Positions 1 to 12,611 of a stretch of DNA of 64,000 nucleotides are shown in pieces. Each line of letters starts with the position of its first letter. The stretch's first letter is position 1. Made by a program: the position numbers and the translations under genes. The notes under the pieces were generated by a model. That model searched no databases. It saw only the letters and a list, made by a program, of their open reading frames with translations, and was not told where the DNA came from. This DNA is from Rhizomys pruinosus. Its lineage: Eukaryota > Chordata > Mammalia > Rodentia > Spalacidae. Location: positions 318,566 to 382,565 of the forward strand of contig VZQC01008831.1 of the NCBI GenBank assembly GCA_009823505.1, written 5' to 3'.

Positions 1-60
1 GACCAGAAACTGCTGCTTTTGAAAAGGATGGTGTTCATTTTAAGAATAAGTGTTAGGATT

Positions 61-229
61 GGCAAGATGGTTCTGTGAGTAAGGACACTTACCAGCAAGT
101 CTGGTAATCTGAGTTCCAATCCCTGGGACCCATAAAATAGCCATAATTCAAGGACAGACAGAGGGACGGTAGAAGGAGAGAACTGTTATTCCAAGTTTTC
201 TGACCTTCAAAAGTGCTATGGCATACACA

Positions 230-270
<41 letters not shown>
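61..270 (+). repeat. B3/B2-like tRNA-derived SINE ending in (CA)n
   Basis: An A-box-like start (GGCAAGATGGTTCTG), a B-box-like GAGTTCCAATCCC and a terminal (CA)n tract of about 40 bp fit a tRNA-derived rodent SINE of the B2/B3 group, diverged. Family assignment is from pattern memory. Confidence 0.6.
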
Positions 271-272
<2 letters not shown>

Positions 273-276
273 AAAT

Positions 277-368
277 GGAAGAGGAGGAGGAGGAGGAGGA
301 GGAGGAAGAGTAGGAGGAGGAGGAGGAGGAGGAGGAGAAAGGAGAGGAAGGAGAGGAAGGAGAGGAAG
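277..368 (+). repeat. (GGA)n purine microsatellite
   Basis: GGA/GGAGAA-rich tract directly after the SINE tail. Open frames across it in both directions are low-complexity artefacts. Confidence 0.95.
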
Positions 369-605
369 GTAAAAAATGATACCAGGGCAGTTGGAAATCT
401 AGAGATTTTTAGTCCATCCTGCATGCCAGACATGAAGCTATGTGGTTAAGAATAAGCACTGTCATCTTCCTAGAGGAGAAAATGCCTCTGTCTGTGCTCT
501 GGAAAATTTTCTTCAGATAGTAAGCAGTTTCCTGAAAGAACATTGGAGCAAGATGTGTGTGCTTTTCACCCAATGGACAAACCTCAGAATATGAGCATAC
601 TAACT

Positions 606-607
<2 letters not shown>

Positions 608-636
<29 letters not shown>

Positions 637-656
637 TGAGATAAAAAAAAAAAAAA
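608..656 (+). repeat. (AGC)n trinucleotide repeat followed by poly-A
   Basis: About nine uninterrupted AGC units (608-635), then a 15-bp A run. It lies in presumed intron 1 or upstream of GPM6B, and no coding context is visible. Confidence 0.95.
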
Positions 657-806
657 AGAATAAGGCTTAAGGACTTTGCTGAAGTCTGTTTGTTAAGGCC
701 CTGAGGAATGTAGGGTTTTGAAAGGTGATAAAGTTTATACAAGATGTGCTACACCATCCAGCCTAGAAGATCTGGCAGGCACTGTGCTCATTCACCTTTC
801 TTTTTT

Positions 807-1023
807 AAAAAAAATGTATTTATTATTTTTATTTTATGTGAATGAGTGTATAATGTAAGTGTACCCATGTCATGCAGTGTCCACAGAAGTCAGAAGAAGG
901 CATCAGATCCCCTGGAACTGGAGGTATGGATGGTTGTTAGCTGCCATGTGCATGCAGGGAATTGAACCTGGGTCCTCTGCAAGAGCAGCCAGTGCTTTTA
1001 ACCACTGAGTCATCTCTGCAGTC
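807..1023 (-). repeat. B2 SINE (diverged)
   Basis: Reads on the minus strand as a B2: tRNA-like head with the B-box region as GGTTCAATTCCC, the CCTCTTCTG-like body and an A/T-rich tail at the low-coordinate end. Confidence 0.85.
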
Positions 1024-1029
1024 CCTTAT

Positions 1030-2050
1030 TCACCTTTCTAAAGAGTCTAGGGCTGTAATATGAAGCCCAGTTGGCCATTTAGCCAAAGGTTCAGCATTAA
1101 AGAAGCTCAAGTTACCACAGGATTGGCTGCCAGAGGCTTCCCCCCCACACCAAAAAAAAAAAAAAGCCCAATTTAAAAATTAAATTTTCAGGGATTTGGG
1201 GCTTTCTGGAATGATGTGATTAGAGGTATAGAACCCTTCATGGTATTAGGTTGTTGGCGATATTATAGGGGAAGAATTCCATGAGCTACTGGTTCTTGCC
1301 TGAAGAGAAACAAAAATCACAGAGTTTGGTTTAAACGTTAAATTTTAAAGAATTATCTTCCTAAATCCTGAAGTGGTCTCTATGTACATGTCATTTTAAC
1401 TTTTGCATGCACAGTAAGCTTTCATCACCACAATCACCACAATCCTTGGCAAAGAGTTGCTTCTGAGGCCCCCGAAGTGGGGACCATGCATGTCTAGAAG
1501 CAACCTGGAGACTTTATACTGGACAGTAAAAGATGATGGAGTGGGTCACAGAGGGAGAGGATCTGATCCATCCATGTTATCACCTCCCCAGGACTTGAGA
1601 GCTTTTGTTGGCTCCAAAAAGAACGCAGTTGCCATCCTGTACTTAGATCCTAACCAGATGGTGTGAGGGAAAAAATAGAGAATTCCATATGGCTTGTGTG
1701 TCTTTTTTTTCTCTTGCATATTTCTCAGTTTCTTTCTATGCAAAAAAAAAAAAAAAAGATACATATCCTAGCTGGCGAGGATGTCTTGGCCAGAGGCAAG
1801 TGCCCCTGTCACCAATGCAGCCCCTCGGCCAGAGGCAAGTGTCGCTGTCACCAATGCAGCCCCTCTGACAGAGACAACCTCACCTCAACTTTACTGCTTC
1901 CCACAAGGAAGACCAAGGCCAGTCCAGTGTTCGTTGCCTTGATTTTCTTTGTCAGAGCTTTTTCTTTGCACTGTGCCTTCTAAGGAAAATCCCATTTTTA
2001 AGACTAGGCTAAGTTATTCTGACCATTGGCTTTGTCACTTTCCTTCCTTT
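1030..2050. other. Non-repetitive intronic stretch with a 39-bp tandem duplication
   Basis: No gene or known repeat recognised. Two adjacent copies of a 39-bp unit beginning GGCCAGAGGCAAGTG start at 1788 and 1827 and differ at a few bases. Two short A runs are present (about 1152 and 1742). Confidence 0.6.
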
Positions 2051-2051
2051 A

Positions 2052-2155
2052 AGACAGCGTCTTCATGTAGCCCAGGCTGGCCTTGAACTCTGTGTAGGCG
2101 AGGATGACCTTAAACTCCTGAACCTCCTGCCTCCATTTCCATCTCCAAGTGCTGT
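2052..2155 (-). repeat. B1 SINE fragment
   Basis: Antisense B1 body: CCCAGGCTGGCCTTGAAC followed by CTCCTGCCTCCA and CCAAGTGCTG. Confidence 0.8.
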
Positions 2156-2353
2156 TACCATTTTGGATCTTCTTTCTCTTTCTGTTTATGAAGACACAGG
2201 AGGAAGAATGGTGGAGGAGAATCTGTTGATATAATATAACCCAAGCACATGTAAGATGCTATTGCTTTTAATGGGCTATGAGATAGTGGACCAAGAGTGA
2301 CTGTTTATCCATTGGTAAATCTGTCCTTCAGAATTCAATCAAAGAAGTAAAGA

Positions 2354-2512
2354 CGGCCGAGCATGGTGGCACACACCTTTAATCCTAGCACTCGGGAGGC
2401 AGAGGCAGGTGGATCTCTCTGTGAGATCAAGGCCAGCCTGGTCTACAGAGTGAGTTCCAGACCAGCTGGAGCTGCAGGGAGACCCTGTCTCAAAAAGCCC
2501 CCCCCCCCCGCA
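2354..2512 (+). repeat. B1 SINE
   Basis: Near-complete 7SL-derived B1, from GCATGGTGGCACAC through AGGCCAGCCTGGTC to the GACCCTGTCTC end, with a short A/C tail. Confidence 0.93.
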
Positions 2513-3622
2513 AAAGAAGTAAGACTAGAATAACCACTTACTTCACCAATCTCTAGTTCTTCTTTTTCCAAATCAAAATTGCTTTGATGCTTAGATTGAG
2601 ATGACCATAGATAAGTCCAGAAGTCCTGGCTAAGAATGTGGAACAGGACAGAGGGTATGTGGAGAGGTAATCTAGAGGAAGGCTGGTGTTTAGCAAGATT
2701 TCTTCACAACAATGCAGGGGTAATGATGGGGAGGGGTGACTGCTCTGACTCAATTATCACTGTACAGCGCCCCCCTGCACTGCAGAACATGGGATTTCTC
2801 CTTCTGTCCTGTAACCTGACACCTGAGACTTACTACTGCTCCTAAGGGCCACTCTTTTAGAAACTGAGGTTCTAAGGCCACTAGGTTTGAGGATCATATC
2901 TTCAAACACTTGAAGTATATGTCAGGAAATAAATTCTCTCTTACTATTTTCATGTGTGTCAGGGACATAGAGCCTGTCTGTGGTTGGGCGTCATTCATCA
3001 CTGGCAGGGGGTGTTACATCGTGCAAGTTCTAATGGCAGTGCATCTCGGTTCCCCAGAGTCTTGGTACAGCAGCTTTCTGAGATTATACAGCTCAAGCCC
3101 AGGAAGGTCTCTGTCTATGAGATGTTTCCAGCGACTGAGGGGGTTCTGGTTCAGTGGCAGTCAACACAATATAAACACTGTAGCTCAAATTCATACTGTG
3201 AAGTTCCTCAGGTTTTCAGAGTTCTTTGCTTTTTTATTGTATTTTCACTGTACTGTTGTATAGTAACTATTTCATAGCTTATTTAGCAAAAACTGTAATC
3301 TTGTTATAAAACATTTCTTGATTGTTTGCAAACATTCTAATTTGGAGCTGCTATCCTGTCAGTGTGATTAGCACAGCATTGTGCTGCAGTGGCCCACGGA
3401 GTTCCCCACTGCGTCAGCTCCTTTGGCCTGCTTTGTTCTTATATCTGCTCCATATCGCAGAGTGGGAAGGCAAACCCATTAGTGCTGAGTACTAATCTAG
3501 AGTGGTTTATCAGGCACAACAGGTAGTTTTTAGGGGTACAGCTTGGATTATTCCAGATGGAATAATTCTCAGTCTTTTGCAAGTAGTGACATCAGATCTT
3601 TGCTTCATATTGTTTTCAGTTA
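2513..3622. other. No gene or repeat recognised
   Basis: Unique-looking sequence. Short open frames (for example at 2910-3277) show no family similarity and no splice pattern that I can support. Confidence 0.5.
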
Positions 3623-3637
3623 GAACTAGTTAATTTT

Positions 3638-3853
3638 TAAAATTTTATTTTGTATGTGTATGAATGTACTGTCTGCATGTAGGTCTGTGCACCCGTGTCG
3701 TGCAATGCCGCGGAGGTCAGAAGAGGGCGTTGGATTCCCCTGGAACTGCAGTCAAAGACGGTTCTCAGCTGCCATGTGGGTGCTGGGGATCGAACCCGGG
3801 TCCTCTGCAAGAGCAGTCTGCACTCTTAACTGCTAGGCCATCTCTCCAGCCCT
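3638..3853 (-). repeat. B2 SINE with perfect TSD
   Basis: Young-looking antisense B2. The 15-bp target-site duplication GAACTAGTTAATTTT flanks it at 3623-3637 and 3854-3868, which fixes both ends and shows an L1-type insertion. Confidence 0.96.
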
Positions 3854-3868
3854 GAACTAGTTAATTTT

Positions 3869-6800
3869 GGCTTGCCATATTTTGCTCTTCTTAGGGGGAA
3901 GTGGAGATCCATGGAAGTGCCTGGGAAGTAACTGACATCAGGAGCCTGAGTCCTCCCATATCTTCAGGCTGGGCCCTTTTGCCCAGCCCTGTTCACTTCC
4001 AAATAAGCCACACTCACAACCAGTTTCTGTGTGTCTATAAAAAGCTGGCACTAAATGGCATGCTTCTAGTATCAGAAAGCCATTTAATTGGGGTGAACCC
4101 TTCATGCTTGCATTTTATCTAGAAACTTCTATGGACAATACTTTTGCCCTAAGTAGAATAACTCCAGTGATGAAATGTCTGACTAGTAGGAGAGGCAATG
4201 AGATCAAAACTCTCTCCCTTTCCTGTGCTTCCTTCTGCTATTTCCTAGTGGCAGTGGACGGAAATTCCTGTGAGGGCTTGTGATTCCACCCACTGTTTTT
4301 CTAAATAAATCCGTATGCAAACCAACCACACCCATTCGGTGGCTGCTTTCCTTTTCCAACAGCAGAGTTGAGAAATTGCCACTTTCATCATCTTTTAGTC
4401 CTCAGAAGCAAGTCACTAGTTCCAGCCATACTCCAGGGGAGGAGATTATCCGTAGACTCCAATATGAGGCAGGATAACTGGGGCATATTAGAAGGTTGCC
4501 TGTTCTCCGAAGCACAAACATCTTACAGTGGAACAGCAGCCTGAGTCCTCTTAGAGCGCTGGCTTCCTTTCTTAGTGGAGTAGTCCTGTACTTTCTCAAT
4601 GCTTTATCTGTCCGAGGATATGGCGGGCCATCCCTGCATCCCTACCTAAAAATGCAAGGCTTGGTGACCCTTGAGGCAGCACACCTTATGCTCTCTATGA
4701 GCACAGCTCTTACAGTCTTGATTTCAGCTTTATCTTACCTCAGTGCCTGGGACCAAGAAAGCACTCATGCATAGTTGTGAGTGACAGTCACTTGTTTTTA
4801 GCACTCATGTCTAGATAGGATGTTGTACAGACTTGGTGTCTTCTGTGTACCCGCTTGATATCTTGGGCCAAACTGGTAAGACCTTGTTATCTTGTCATCT
4901 CTGAGTTATGCAGGAGCTCAATAGCTATTTGTTAATTAGAACTTGATTGGCTAGCGAGGGAGAAAGAATGCCAATGATGCTAACTTTATGAACCAAATGA
5001 AGTCTCTCTAATACTTTTTCAGCCTTGGCTTCATAGTCAAATCCCTTGAAGGATAAGGGGATTCTTTAAAATCTCAATGCAATTTCTAGACTGACTCCAA
5101 ATGATCTATGTTGCTTTCCCTGTAAAAGGGCAAAGCCTTGTTTTAAGGTGGAATTAACAGGTATAAGTTGCATTTTCCCGTTGCTGCAACCAACCATCTG
5201 ATGAAATCAACTTAAGGAAGAATGGGTTTATTTTGGTTGGTGGTTTGAAGCCATGGAAGCTGGAGAGTGAGGCAGCTGATCACACTGCATCTGCAGTCAG
5301 GAAATAGAGAAAGATTAATGCTGCCATCCAGTTTGCTTTGTCCTTTCTATTCAGTCTAAGATTCAGCCCGTGGGACAGTGCTGCCCATGTTTAGGGTGGA
5401 TCTTCCCACCTCAATTCATCAAATCTAGAGACTCTCTCATGGACATGCCCAGAGGTTTGTCTTCTAGGCAGTTCTGGATCTTGTGGAGCTGGCAATCAGT
5501 AGTAACTGTCATGGTGCATCTATTTCAGGTGTTAAATCTTGGCTTCCTTGTATGCTGGGGAGACGGCCACGAGAATGTTTGTCATGCACAACCATGACCA
5601 AGTCGCTTTTAATCCGGCCCCTGCTGTCCCCTACTCTAAGCAGTCACTGCTTCACTTTTATTCTCTCTAGTTTCCCTTGCCTTTTCTTTTTCCCTTGGCT
5701 TTTCTAGAATAGCCCTTATGAAGATAGCTTCATGTAAGTTCTCTCACCCTTTCTCATTCATCCATTCCTACAAACTGGCCTGTGACATCGATTCCTAATA
5801 ATTCCATGGATTTGTCTGATTTCTATCCTTCCTGCTTCCCTTGAAGACGCCTGCTTTGAATAAAACTCACAAAGACTGCTTCTGTCTCCACCCACAGCTG
5901 AAGACTTTAGCTTGCACCCACTCCAGTGCCAGATGAATCTCACAAACACATCTCTGATCATGTCACTCGCCCGCATGCAAACCTGCCCCCCTCTCCTGCT
6001 TGCAAATGAACCACATGGGCTCAGGCTGCCTTGGCTACCTCCCACGGGTGGAGGAGGACCCACCTGCCTTTCTTTCCAGCTTCTCCAGACACTACCCTAG
6101 TGTCCTTGAGAAACTCAGATGAACCTCAGCCCCAACAGTACATTGGTTTACGCCCTACCTGTGCTCATCCTGGGAACATAACTGGTCTTCAAGGCTTATC
6201 CATTATGGGGCGCCTTCTGTCAGCATCTCACACTAACCAAGGACTTCCATCAATATCTTGCTCCCCATGTCCCTATGTCACCCTTATTTTCATTAAAACT
6301 AATGCACTCATGTGTTGCTCCCTCACCACCCCCTACAAGGCTCAGTGTCTTGAAGGGGACACCGGCAGCCCTAGCACAATGCCTCACACATAGGAACAAA
6401 TCAGCAGACTCTCACTGAATGAATGGAATCGAGGAAACCAATGATGCTGCTGAGCCCCTGGTCAAGGATTCCAAGTACCTACTGCTAGACCTCAGTCTTG
6501 CTTCCTACAGATCTCCCTGCCCTGAAAATTGGTGGTTTCTGGACTTAGACCTAGCTTTTCCTACTCAGTGTCAGTCACCCCAGTCACCTGCTCCCCCACT
6601 TTACCAAGCAAAGAGTTCAGTGTAATCCTTAGGAAAGCAAAAACCTATTCCCATAGAAAGCAAAGGAAGAAACAATCAAGCACAAGTCTGGTGATTTTTT
6701 TTTTAAAGTCCTTTGTTCACAGCCATATAAGTGTATGACTTTTACATGATCGTTTGCTCACACCTTATGACAAATGCTGGGGGTTAATCTATTTTGAGAC

Positions 6801-7045
6801 TGTCATGGTGTGCCATGGAAATGAAAGTTCCTTATGAAATAGATTTTAGGGCAGGCTTTTAAAGGGGTCTGCTAGAAATGATTCCTTTTATGGCATTAGA
6901 AGCAGTCTGAGCATACTTAGCATTACTTGGTTGAACTTTTGTGTCTAGGACTATAAGAGAGTCAAAAGAACAGAGAGGCAAGTTATTGTGTAAGTGATCT
7001 TTCTACTTAGTTCTCTTAAGGGAAGCCCTGTATATTGACCTCCCC
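3869..7045. other. No gene recognised; possible old retroposon at about 5170-5500
   Basis: About 3.2 kb without a supported exon. The part from 5170 to 5500 (CCGTTGCTGCAACCAAC, GAATGGGTTTATTTTGG) resembles a rodent RMER1-like medium repeat, but this is weak. Open frames between 5.7 and 6.7 kb look random. Confidence 0.4.
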
Positions 7046-7060
7046 AAAGCAAAATCTTTT

Positions 7061-7290
7061 TTTAAATTTTTTAAAATTTATTCTTGTATGTGTATGAATG
7101 TTCTGTCTGCATGCAGGTCTGTGCACCCATGTCGTGCACTGCCACGGAGGTCAGAAGAGGGTGTTGGATTCCCCTGGAACTGGAGTTAAAGATGGTTCTT
7201 AGCCACCATGTGGGTGCTGGGGATTGAACCCAGGTCCTCTGCAAGAGCAGTCAGTGCTCTTAACCGCTAGGCCATCTCTCCAGCCCCTAA
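7061..7290 (-). repeat. B2 SINE with perfect TSD
   Basis: Antisense B2 bounded by the 15-bp duplication AAAGCAAAATCTTTT at 7046-7060 and 7291-7305. Confidence 0.96.
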
Positions 7291-7375
7291 AAAGCAAAAT
7301 CTTTTAATTGTGTTGGTTATAGCGAGAAATATTTTCTGTTAAAATTTTAATAGCTATATTTAATTTTAAACTTTT

Positions 7376-7470
7376 GGGTGGAGCTGGTGATCAGACCCGG
7401 GGGATGTGGGGGGAGGCTGCCTACTATAGGCTAAGCACGTGCTCTACCACTGAGCTATATCAACTGACTT
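7376..7470 (-). repeat. ID-like tRNA-derived SINE fragment
   Basis: On the minus strand it reads as a GTAGAGCACGTGCTTAGCC-like ID head. The sequence is diverged. Confidence 0.5.
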
Positions 7471-7536
7471 ACTAAAATAATAATAAACCCATCTTGTGTT
7501 ATCCTAGACAGTATTTTTAAAAAACAACTATTACTG

Positions 7537-7790
7537 ACTGAAACAGTGAACTTCTGCTCAAAATAGTCAACTTCCTCATGGAGAATATTGAGAAAAGACT
7601 AAGAGATAAAAAGCATGTTTGGCAGAATGCCTGAGCTCTGGCGGGGTGGGGGAATGGGCGGGAACACGGGTCTAGATTTGTTAAAAATAAATAAATAAAT
7701 TTATGTGAAAAAAAATAAATAAAATCAATGGGAATAGAAACAAAAAATAAATAAATAAATAAATAAAAATAAAAAACAACTATTTTCCAA
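7537..7790 (+). mobile_element. L1 3' end fragment
   Basis: TGAACTTCTGCTCAAAA through GGAGAATATTGAGAAA, a G-rich segment and an (AAAT)n tail match the 3' end at about 63260-63430 in this window. It is therefore a repeated L1-type 3' UTR, here strongly 5'-truncated. Confidence 0.75.
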
Positions 7791-8046
7791 ATCAAATATA
7801 ATATCTTAGTGAGAGGAACAAATACCATTTTTGAAAATTGTTATGAGACTTAATAGAAGATGGATTCTTGTCTCTAACTCCACATTTATTCAGTGCCATT
7901 GTGAGGCATTTTGCTTTAATTGAAGTATATGAAAAAAAAGTCTCTCACAGGTATGTAGTTGGAGAAAGGAGGAATATTTCAGTGGCCTTTTCAAATAATT
8001 GTAGAATTCTTCCTTGCAAGATTCAGCAAGTAGTGGTTTCTTTGTA

Positions 8047-8205
8047 AAGAATATTTTATTTACTCATTTCTTTGTTTATGTGGGGGTAAGGGGAGAGGTG
8101 AAAACACAAGTTGCAGAAGTCACTTCTGCCATGTGGGTCCCAGGGATTGAACTCAAATTATCAGGTTTGATGGAAAGAGACTTTACCTACTGAGCCCTCT
8201 CATAG
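8047..8205 (-). repeat. B3/B4-like SINE (diverged)
   Basis: Antisense tRNA-derived SINE, with GGGTCCCAGGGATTGAAC as the B-box region and CTACTGAGCC near the head. Confidence 0.6.
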
Positions 8206-8820
8206 GCCTAAGTAGTGGTTTCTTAAAGACTAGTTGCAGTGTGAAATCTTAAAAGATATTGATAAAACTTTTGTACCCTGATCCATTAAAATCCATTGCT
8301 AACTTGAAGTTTGATTAGCTCTTATATTCAGGGATGATTTTGTGGAGTTACATACTGCTTATTTGGAAAATACTGGTTCTGTGTGTGTGTCTGATTTTCC
8401 AGTATTGACACATTTCATTAAAGCATATAAAAGTCTCATGTCTTCATATCACTGCTGATTTCATCAAGAAGTGTTCTGAGCTTGGGAAACTGTCTGCTTC
8501 ACTGTGACAGGCACAAGTTTCCCCAAGATCATTGGCAACAGATACTATCAATTGTTTTCTTTGAAGTGATAATCTATTCACTCGGTTCATTTCCGAGAAA
8601 TTTTTCTTCTAGATAGCTATATCTGAGTAACTATGGCTTGTCAGTGATTCTTTCAAGAGAAAATAGTGTTCCACAAGACAAAGTACTCGGTGGGCTTGTA
8701 ATGCAACTGCACCAGAACTTTCCTGAAGGTCACTGTCATCTCTTGACATGCAGCCCAAGAGCATATATAAATATTAATATATAATATGATAGATAGATAG
8801 CTTTTGAACTGAGGATGTTT

Positions 8821-9675
8821 GGTTTTTTATAATACTTTTATTGATGTTTTATGTATTTCAGACATCATTTTTCAGTTCAATTTAGACATATTCCCCTTTC
8901 CTTTCTTCCCACCCCACCCCAGTTCATGCACTCTGCCATATATGTCCTGCATCCCTCTCTGTCTCTCCAAAGTTTTCCTCTACAAAGGTTTATTGTCCTA
9001 GGCAGAATTCAACCACAGCAGTCCATTCCTTGACCCAGTCCTCATGATGCTATGGTTCCCTCCCAATGGTACCACTCCAAACTATGCCCATGTACACGTT
9101 ATATATGTACCAGAATTATGTCCTCCAGGTAAAAACTGTATGTTAATTCTGATATATGTCCAGAAGTTCATATTTTTTCCTTTTAATTTTGTATTACTCT
9201 AAAATATGTATCCATACCTTCCGCCCATAAACATTAATTACCATGTCTGAAAGTAAGTGGTAAGCTAATTCTGGGGCTCATTATGAGATTCACATTATAA
9301 CATCACAGTTGCTTTCAGATAGAAAGAAATATAACAATAACGTTGCTCAGCTTGACTTTCAATTGGGGGATTTGGTACTAGCATCCACAAATGAGGGAAA
9401 CCATTCCCTGCTTGTTTTTTTTGGGGGGGGGAGGAACTGTGTTACTTCACTTAGCATAATGGCTTTGAGTTTCATCCATTTACCTGCAAAGTTCATGATG
9501 TCATCTTTCTTTACCGCTGTATAGAACTCCATTGTGTAGATGTACCACATTTTTGTTATCCACTCATCAGCTGAGGGGCATTTGGGTTGGTTCCAGCTCT
9601 TTGCTATTGTGAAAAGAGCTGCAATAAACGTAGATGTGCATGTATCTTTGCGGTAGGATGAGTCTTGTCTTACAA
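8821..9675 (-). mobile_element. 5'-truncated L1, 3' end, with 15-bp TSD
   Basis: The minus strand carries the last part of L1 ORF2 (region 9359-9550, with the MEFYTAVKKDDIMNFAGKW-type C-terminal sequence), the L1 3' UTR and a poly-A (seen as T run at 8822). The duplication GAACTGAGGATGTTT at 8806-8820 and 9676-9690 marks both ends. The same 3' UTR is present on the + strand at 52.8-53.5 kb. ORF2 is truncated and non-functional. Confidence 0.95.
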
Positions 9676-10817
9676 GAACTGAGGATGTTTTTTAAGTGAG
9701 ACTGGCTTTTCCATTTTCTTTCTCTTGATGCAAATTCTTGGTGATAATTTGCTGCTGCCAAGTACACTTTGGTGCCACTGTCTGCCTTGCGCTAAGGCAT
9801 CAACAGTTTTACTGTGCAAATGTCAGTGCACTGGCAAAAGTAAATAATGTCTTGGTGCTATTATAAAAAGAGTTTTGTCCTTGCAGACCTCCTGAAAGGG
9901 CCTCAGAGTCTCCCAGGATTGAAACAGCAGCACTTTAAAAATCATACATTCTGCTCTACTGGCTCAGAAAGGACTGGTAAATCTATACCATAGAACCTCC
10001 GGGAGCTGGGGAGAAAAGTAGCAGCTTGGTCATCTCCCCAGGCTGGTATATACTGGTGTGTGTAGTGGGGGCAGGGTACACCTGTGAAGGACAACCTCAG
10101 ATGCTGGAGAAAAGGTTTTTCATTCTGCCTGGAGCTCTGTTAGTAAGGCTAGACTGCCTGGTCTGCAAACCTCAGGGTTCCACCTATCTTCTCCTTCCTA
10201 CCGCTAGACTTACAAGCGTGCCACTGTTCCCAAACGCCAGGCCCCGCATTGTGACGTGGGTTCTGAGAATAGAACTTAGTTTCTTATGGGTGTGCAGCAA
10301 ACACTTTCCTGAGCTTCTAGCCAGAGTTCTGTACTGTAGTTTGTGAGCCAGTGGTGTTCTCCAATGGATCTCTGCGATCTCTTCCTGTAAAGAGTCTGAT
10401 GGTAATTGTCTGTGGACAACTACTTGGCTCTGCCTCAGAAGCTTGAATTCTAGCCTTAGAAATGGAAATGAATGCACGTGGCCATGTGTCAATGAAGCTT
10501 TATTTATGGATGCAGAAGCTTGAATTTCATATACTTTCCATATGTCACAAAATATTTTTCATGCTTTTACAAAAAATATCATTTAGATGTGATTAGGTTC
10601 ATTCAGGGTAGTATGGGCATTGACTGAAGGTATAGCCCAGCTAGCCTCGAAATCATGATCTTCCTGCCACTTGCTTCTCAGCATTCGCTTCCTGTCATGT
10701 ACCACTAGAACTGGCTAACCATTACAAACATAAAAACCATGCTTAGTTTGTAGGCTGTAAGGAGAACAAGCCAGATGTGGCCTGTGGACCAATTTGCTGA
10801 CCTATGTTCTATATCAT

Positions 10818-11000
10818 TGGTTCCTCAACTGGGCCTCCATTGAAATCACCAGGGAAGCTTAAAAGCTTACACACCAACTGCAAATCCTCTGGTTCCTGAA
10901 TCTCCCCCACCTGTCCCCTGGAAATTCCATTTTAATCCATTCAGGTCAGTGAAGCTTAGATATCTGGATGTCTCTATATATTTCTAATGTGCAAGAAAGA
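10818..11000. mobile_element. Possible MER5-like hAT relic
   Basis: GGTTCCTCAACTGGGCC and GAAATCACCAGGGAAGC resemble the start of an ancient MER5-type nonautonomous hAT element. Weak, from memory of consensus sequences. Confidence 0.4.
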
Positions 11001-11194
11001 GAACTTCTGTTCTATCTCTAATTGCTTTAAAAAGTAAGTGAATTTTCTCTTAAGCATTTCTTTTAAAAATTTAGAATTTGGTTGTGTCACCCACTGTCTG
11101 AGACTGAGATTGTGCACTGTAACCTCAGTAGAGTTCCTCACTCTAGCACCACATACTGGTAGCACCCTCCAAGAGCTAATGGCATCAAACTTTG

Positions 11195-11490
11195 TCCAGA
11201 TGTTGCCCATGTCTCCCAAGAGGCAAGATGGCTCCTGGTTGAGAGCCACTGGTGTAACGAATGTGCAAAGTTTTATTTATGGGATCTCTAGCGTTCTCTT
11301 CTTCATCCCTATTGGTATTTGGGGCCTAGTAAGTCTTGGTGGTGGGGAGGCTGTCTTGTGCCCAATAGGATATTGACAACTACTACTCACTAGATGCCAG
11401 TGACACCTTTCCTCCCAGCTGTGACAAGCTAAATCCCTCTAGGCTTTGCCAGATGTTTCCCATGGAGCACAACTATCCCCTGTGGAGAAT
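11195..11490 (-). mobile_element. MER20-like hAT-Charlie relics
   Basis: On the minus strand ACTAGATGCCAGTGACACC / GGGGCCTAGTAAGTC (11300-11480) follows the MER20 pattern. A second end (GAGAGCCACTGG on +) lies at 11240-11253. These are old mammalian DNA transposon fossils without coding capacity. Confidence 0.6.
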
Positions 11491-12396
11491 GCTACTTAGT
11501 ATCCAGAAGGCTTTATCCACAGTCATTTACTTTGGCTTCTCTTAAGTAGAACTCTATCTTCTTTTGTTTTCTCTGTTGCTAGTGGCTTGAACATTGCAAA
11601 TGCTCCTTTCCTTTTTCATTTTGTGGCTTGTTAGGAATCAGTAAAGGACCAAGGCAAGCGGGCCCTGGGTAGAGGGGTGCATGGCGTATGTGTGTATGTG
11701 ACATTCATTCCCTGGGGAAGAATCTGAGCCCTTGTTCCCTCTGGCCCTCCTTCTGAGCCAGCATTCAATCTGCAGCCAAGATCACAGACAACTTGGGCAA
11801 ATCACTTGGCCATTATGAACTCACAGCCATGGCAACGGCCATCGGCAAGCCCAAGGACAAAAGGTGTTTTATTCTGTTGTTCTGCACAAAAGGTTCGATG
11901 GATGCTGAGGACAAAATGGTCATTGACAATTTGAGGCATTGATGTGTATTTTTCTCCCTACTATGTGGTTTATATTTAAACCATCTTAGGCTAATCACAC
12001 TGGAGCTTTTGTGTAAATCAAACCTAAAACTCTCTTTACCCAAAGACCAGCTAAATGAAGGCTTAAGATATTAGCTTAAAAAAGGTTTGGGAGTTTGGTG
12101 AGAGATATTGAGAATTACTGATAAAAACATATTAAAAAGCCTGGTGATGATTTTTATTTATTTATTTTTAGTTTAAGAAAAGAGCCCAGTGATAAAAACA
12201 GAAAAACAAAAATCTGCTTTCCTTGACCCTCTGGTTCATGGTAACCAACATTGTGATTGCTGGTTTGAAGCTTTATAAAATTTACCCTGTAGGTTTACAA
12301 GTATATTCAAGCAAAGTGTTTGGAGCTAGCATAGGCTTTTAGTGACTTGATGCTTGGCTAATACAGAGTGCAACCCCCATATTTAAAATCATTACC

Positions 12397-12545
12397 TTGC
12401 TGGGCATGGTGGCACACGCCTGTAATCCTAGCACTTGGGAGGCAGAGGCAGGTGGATCTTTCTAAGTTCAAGGCCAATCTGGTCTACAGAGCGAGTTCCA
12501 GGACAGCTGGGGCTACAGGGAGACCCTGTCTCGAAAAGACAAAAA

Positions 12546-12592
<47 letters not shown>

Positions 12593-12611
12593 ACAAATAA
12601 ATAAATAAATC
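12397..12611 (+). repeat. B1 SINE with long (AAAT)n tail
   Basis: Complete B1 ending GACCCTGTCTCGAAAAGAC, then about 17 AAAT units. The short duplication AAATCATTA flanks it (12386-12394, 12612-12620). Confidence 0.93.

Noticed and set aside
213..449. His/Thr- and Arg-rich or Val-Cys-rich proteins over simple repeats (also 18244-18663, 29415-29796, 13200-13818)
   Set aside because: Translations of CA, GGA, GA and TATC microsatellites. No real coding signal.
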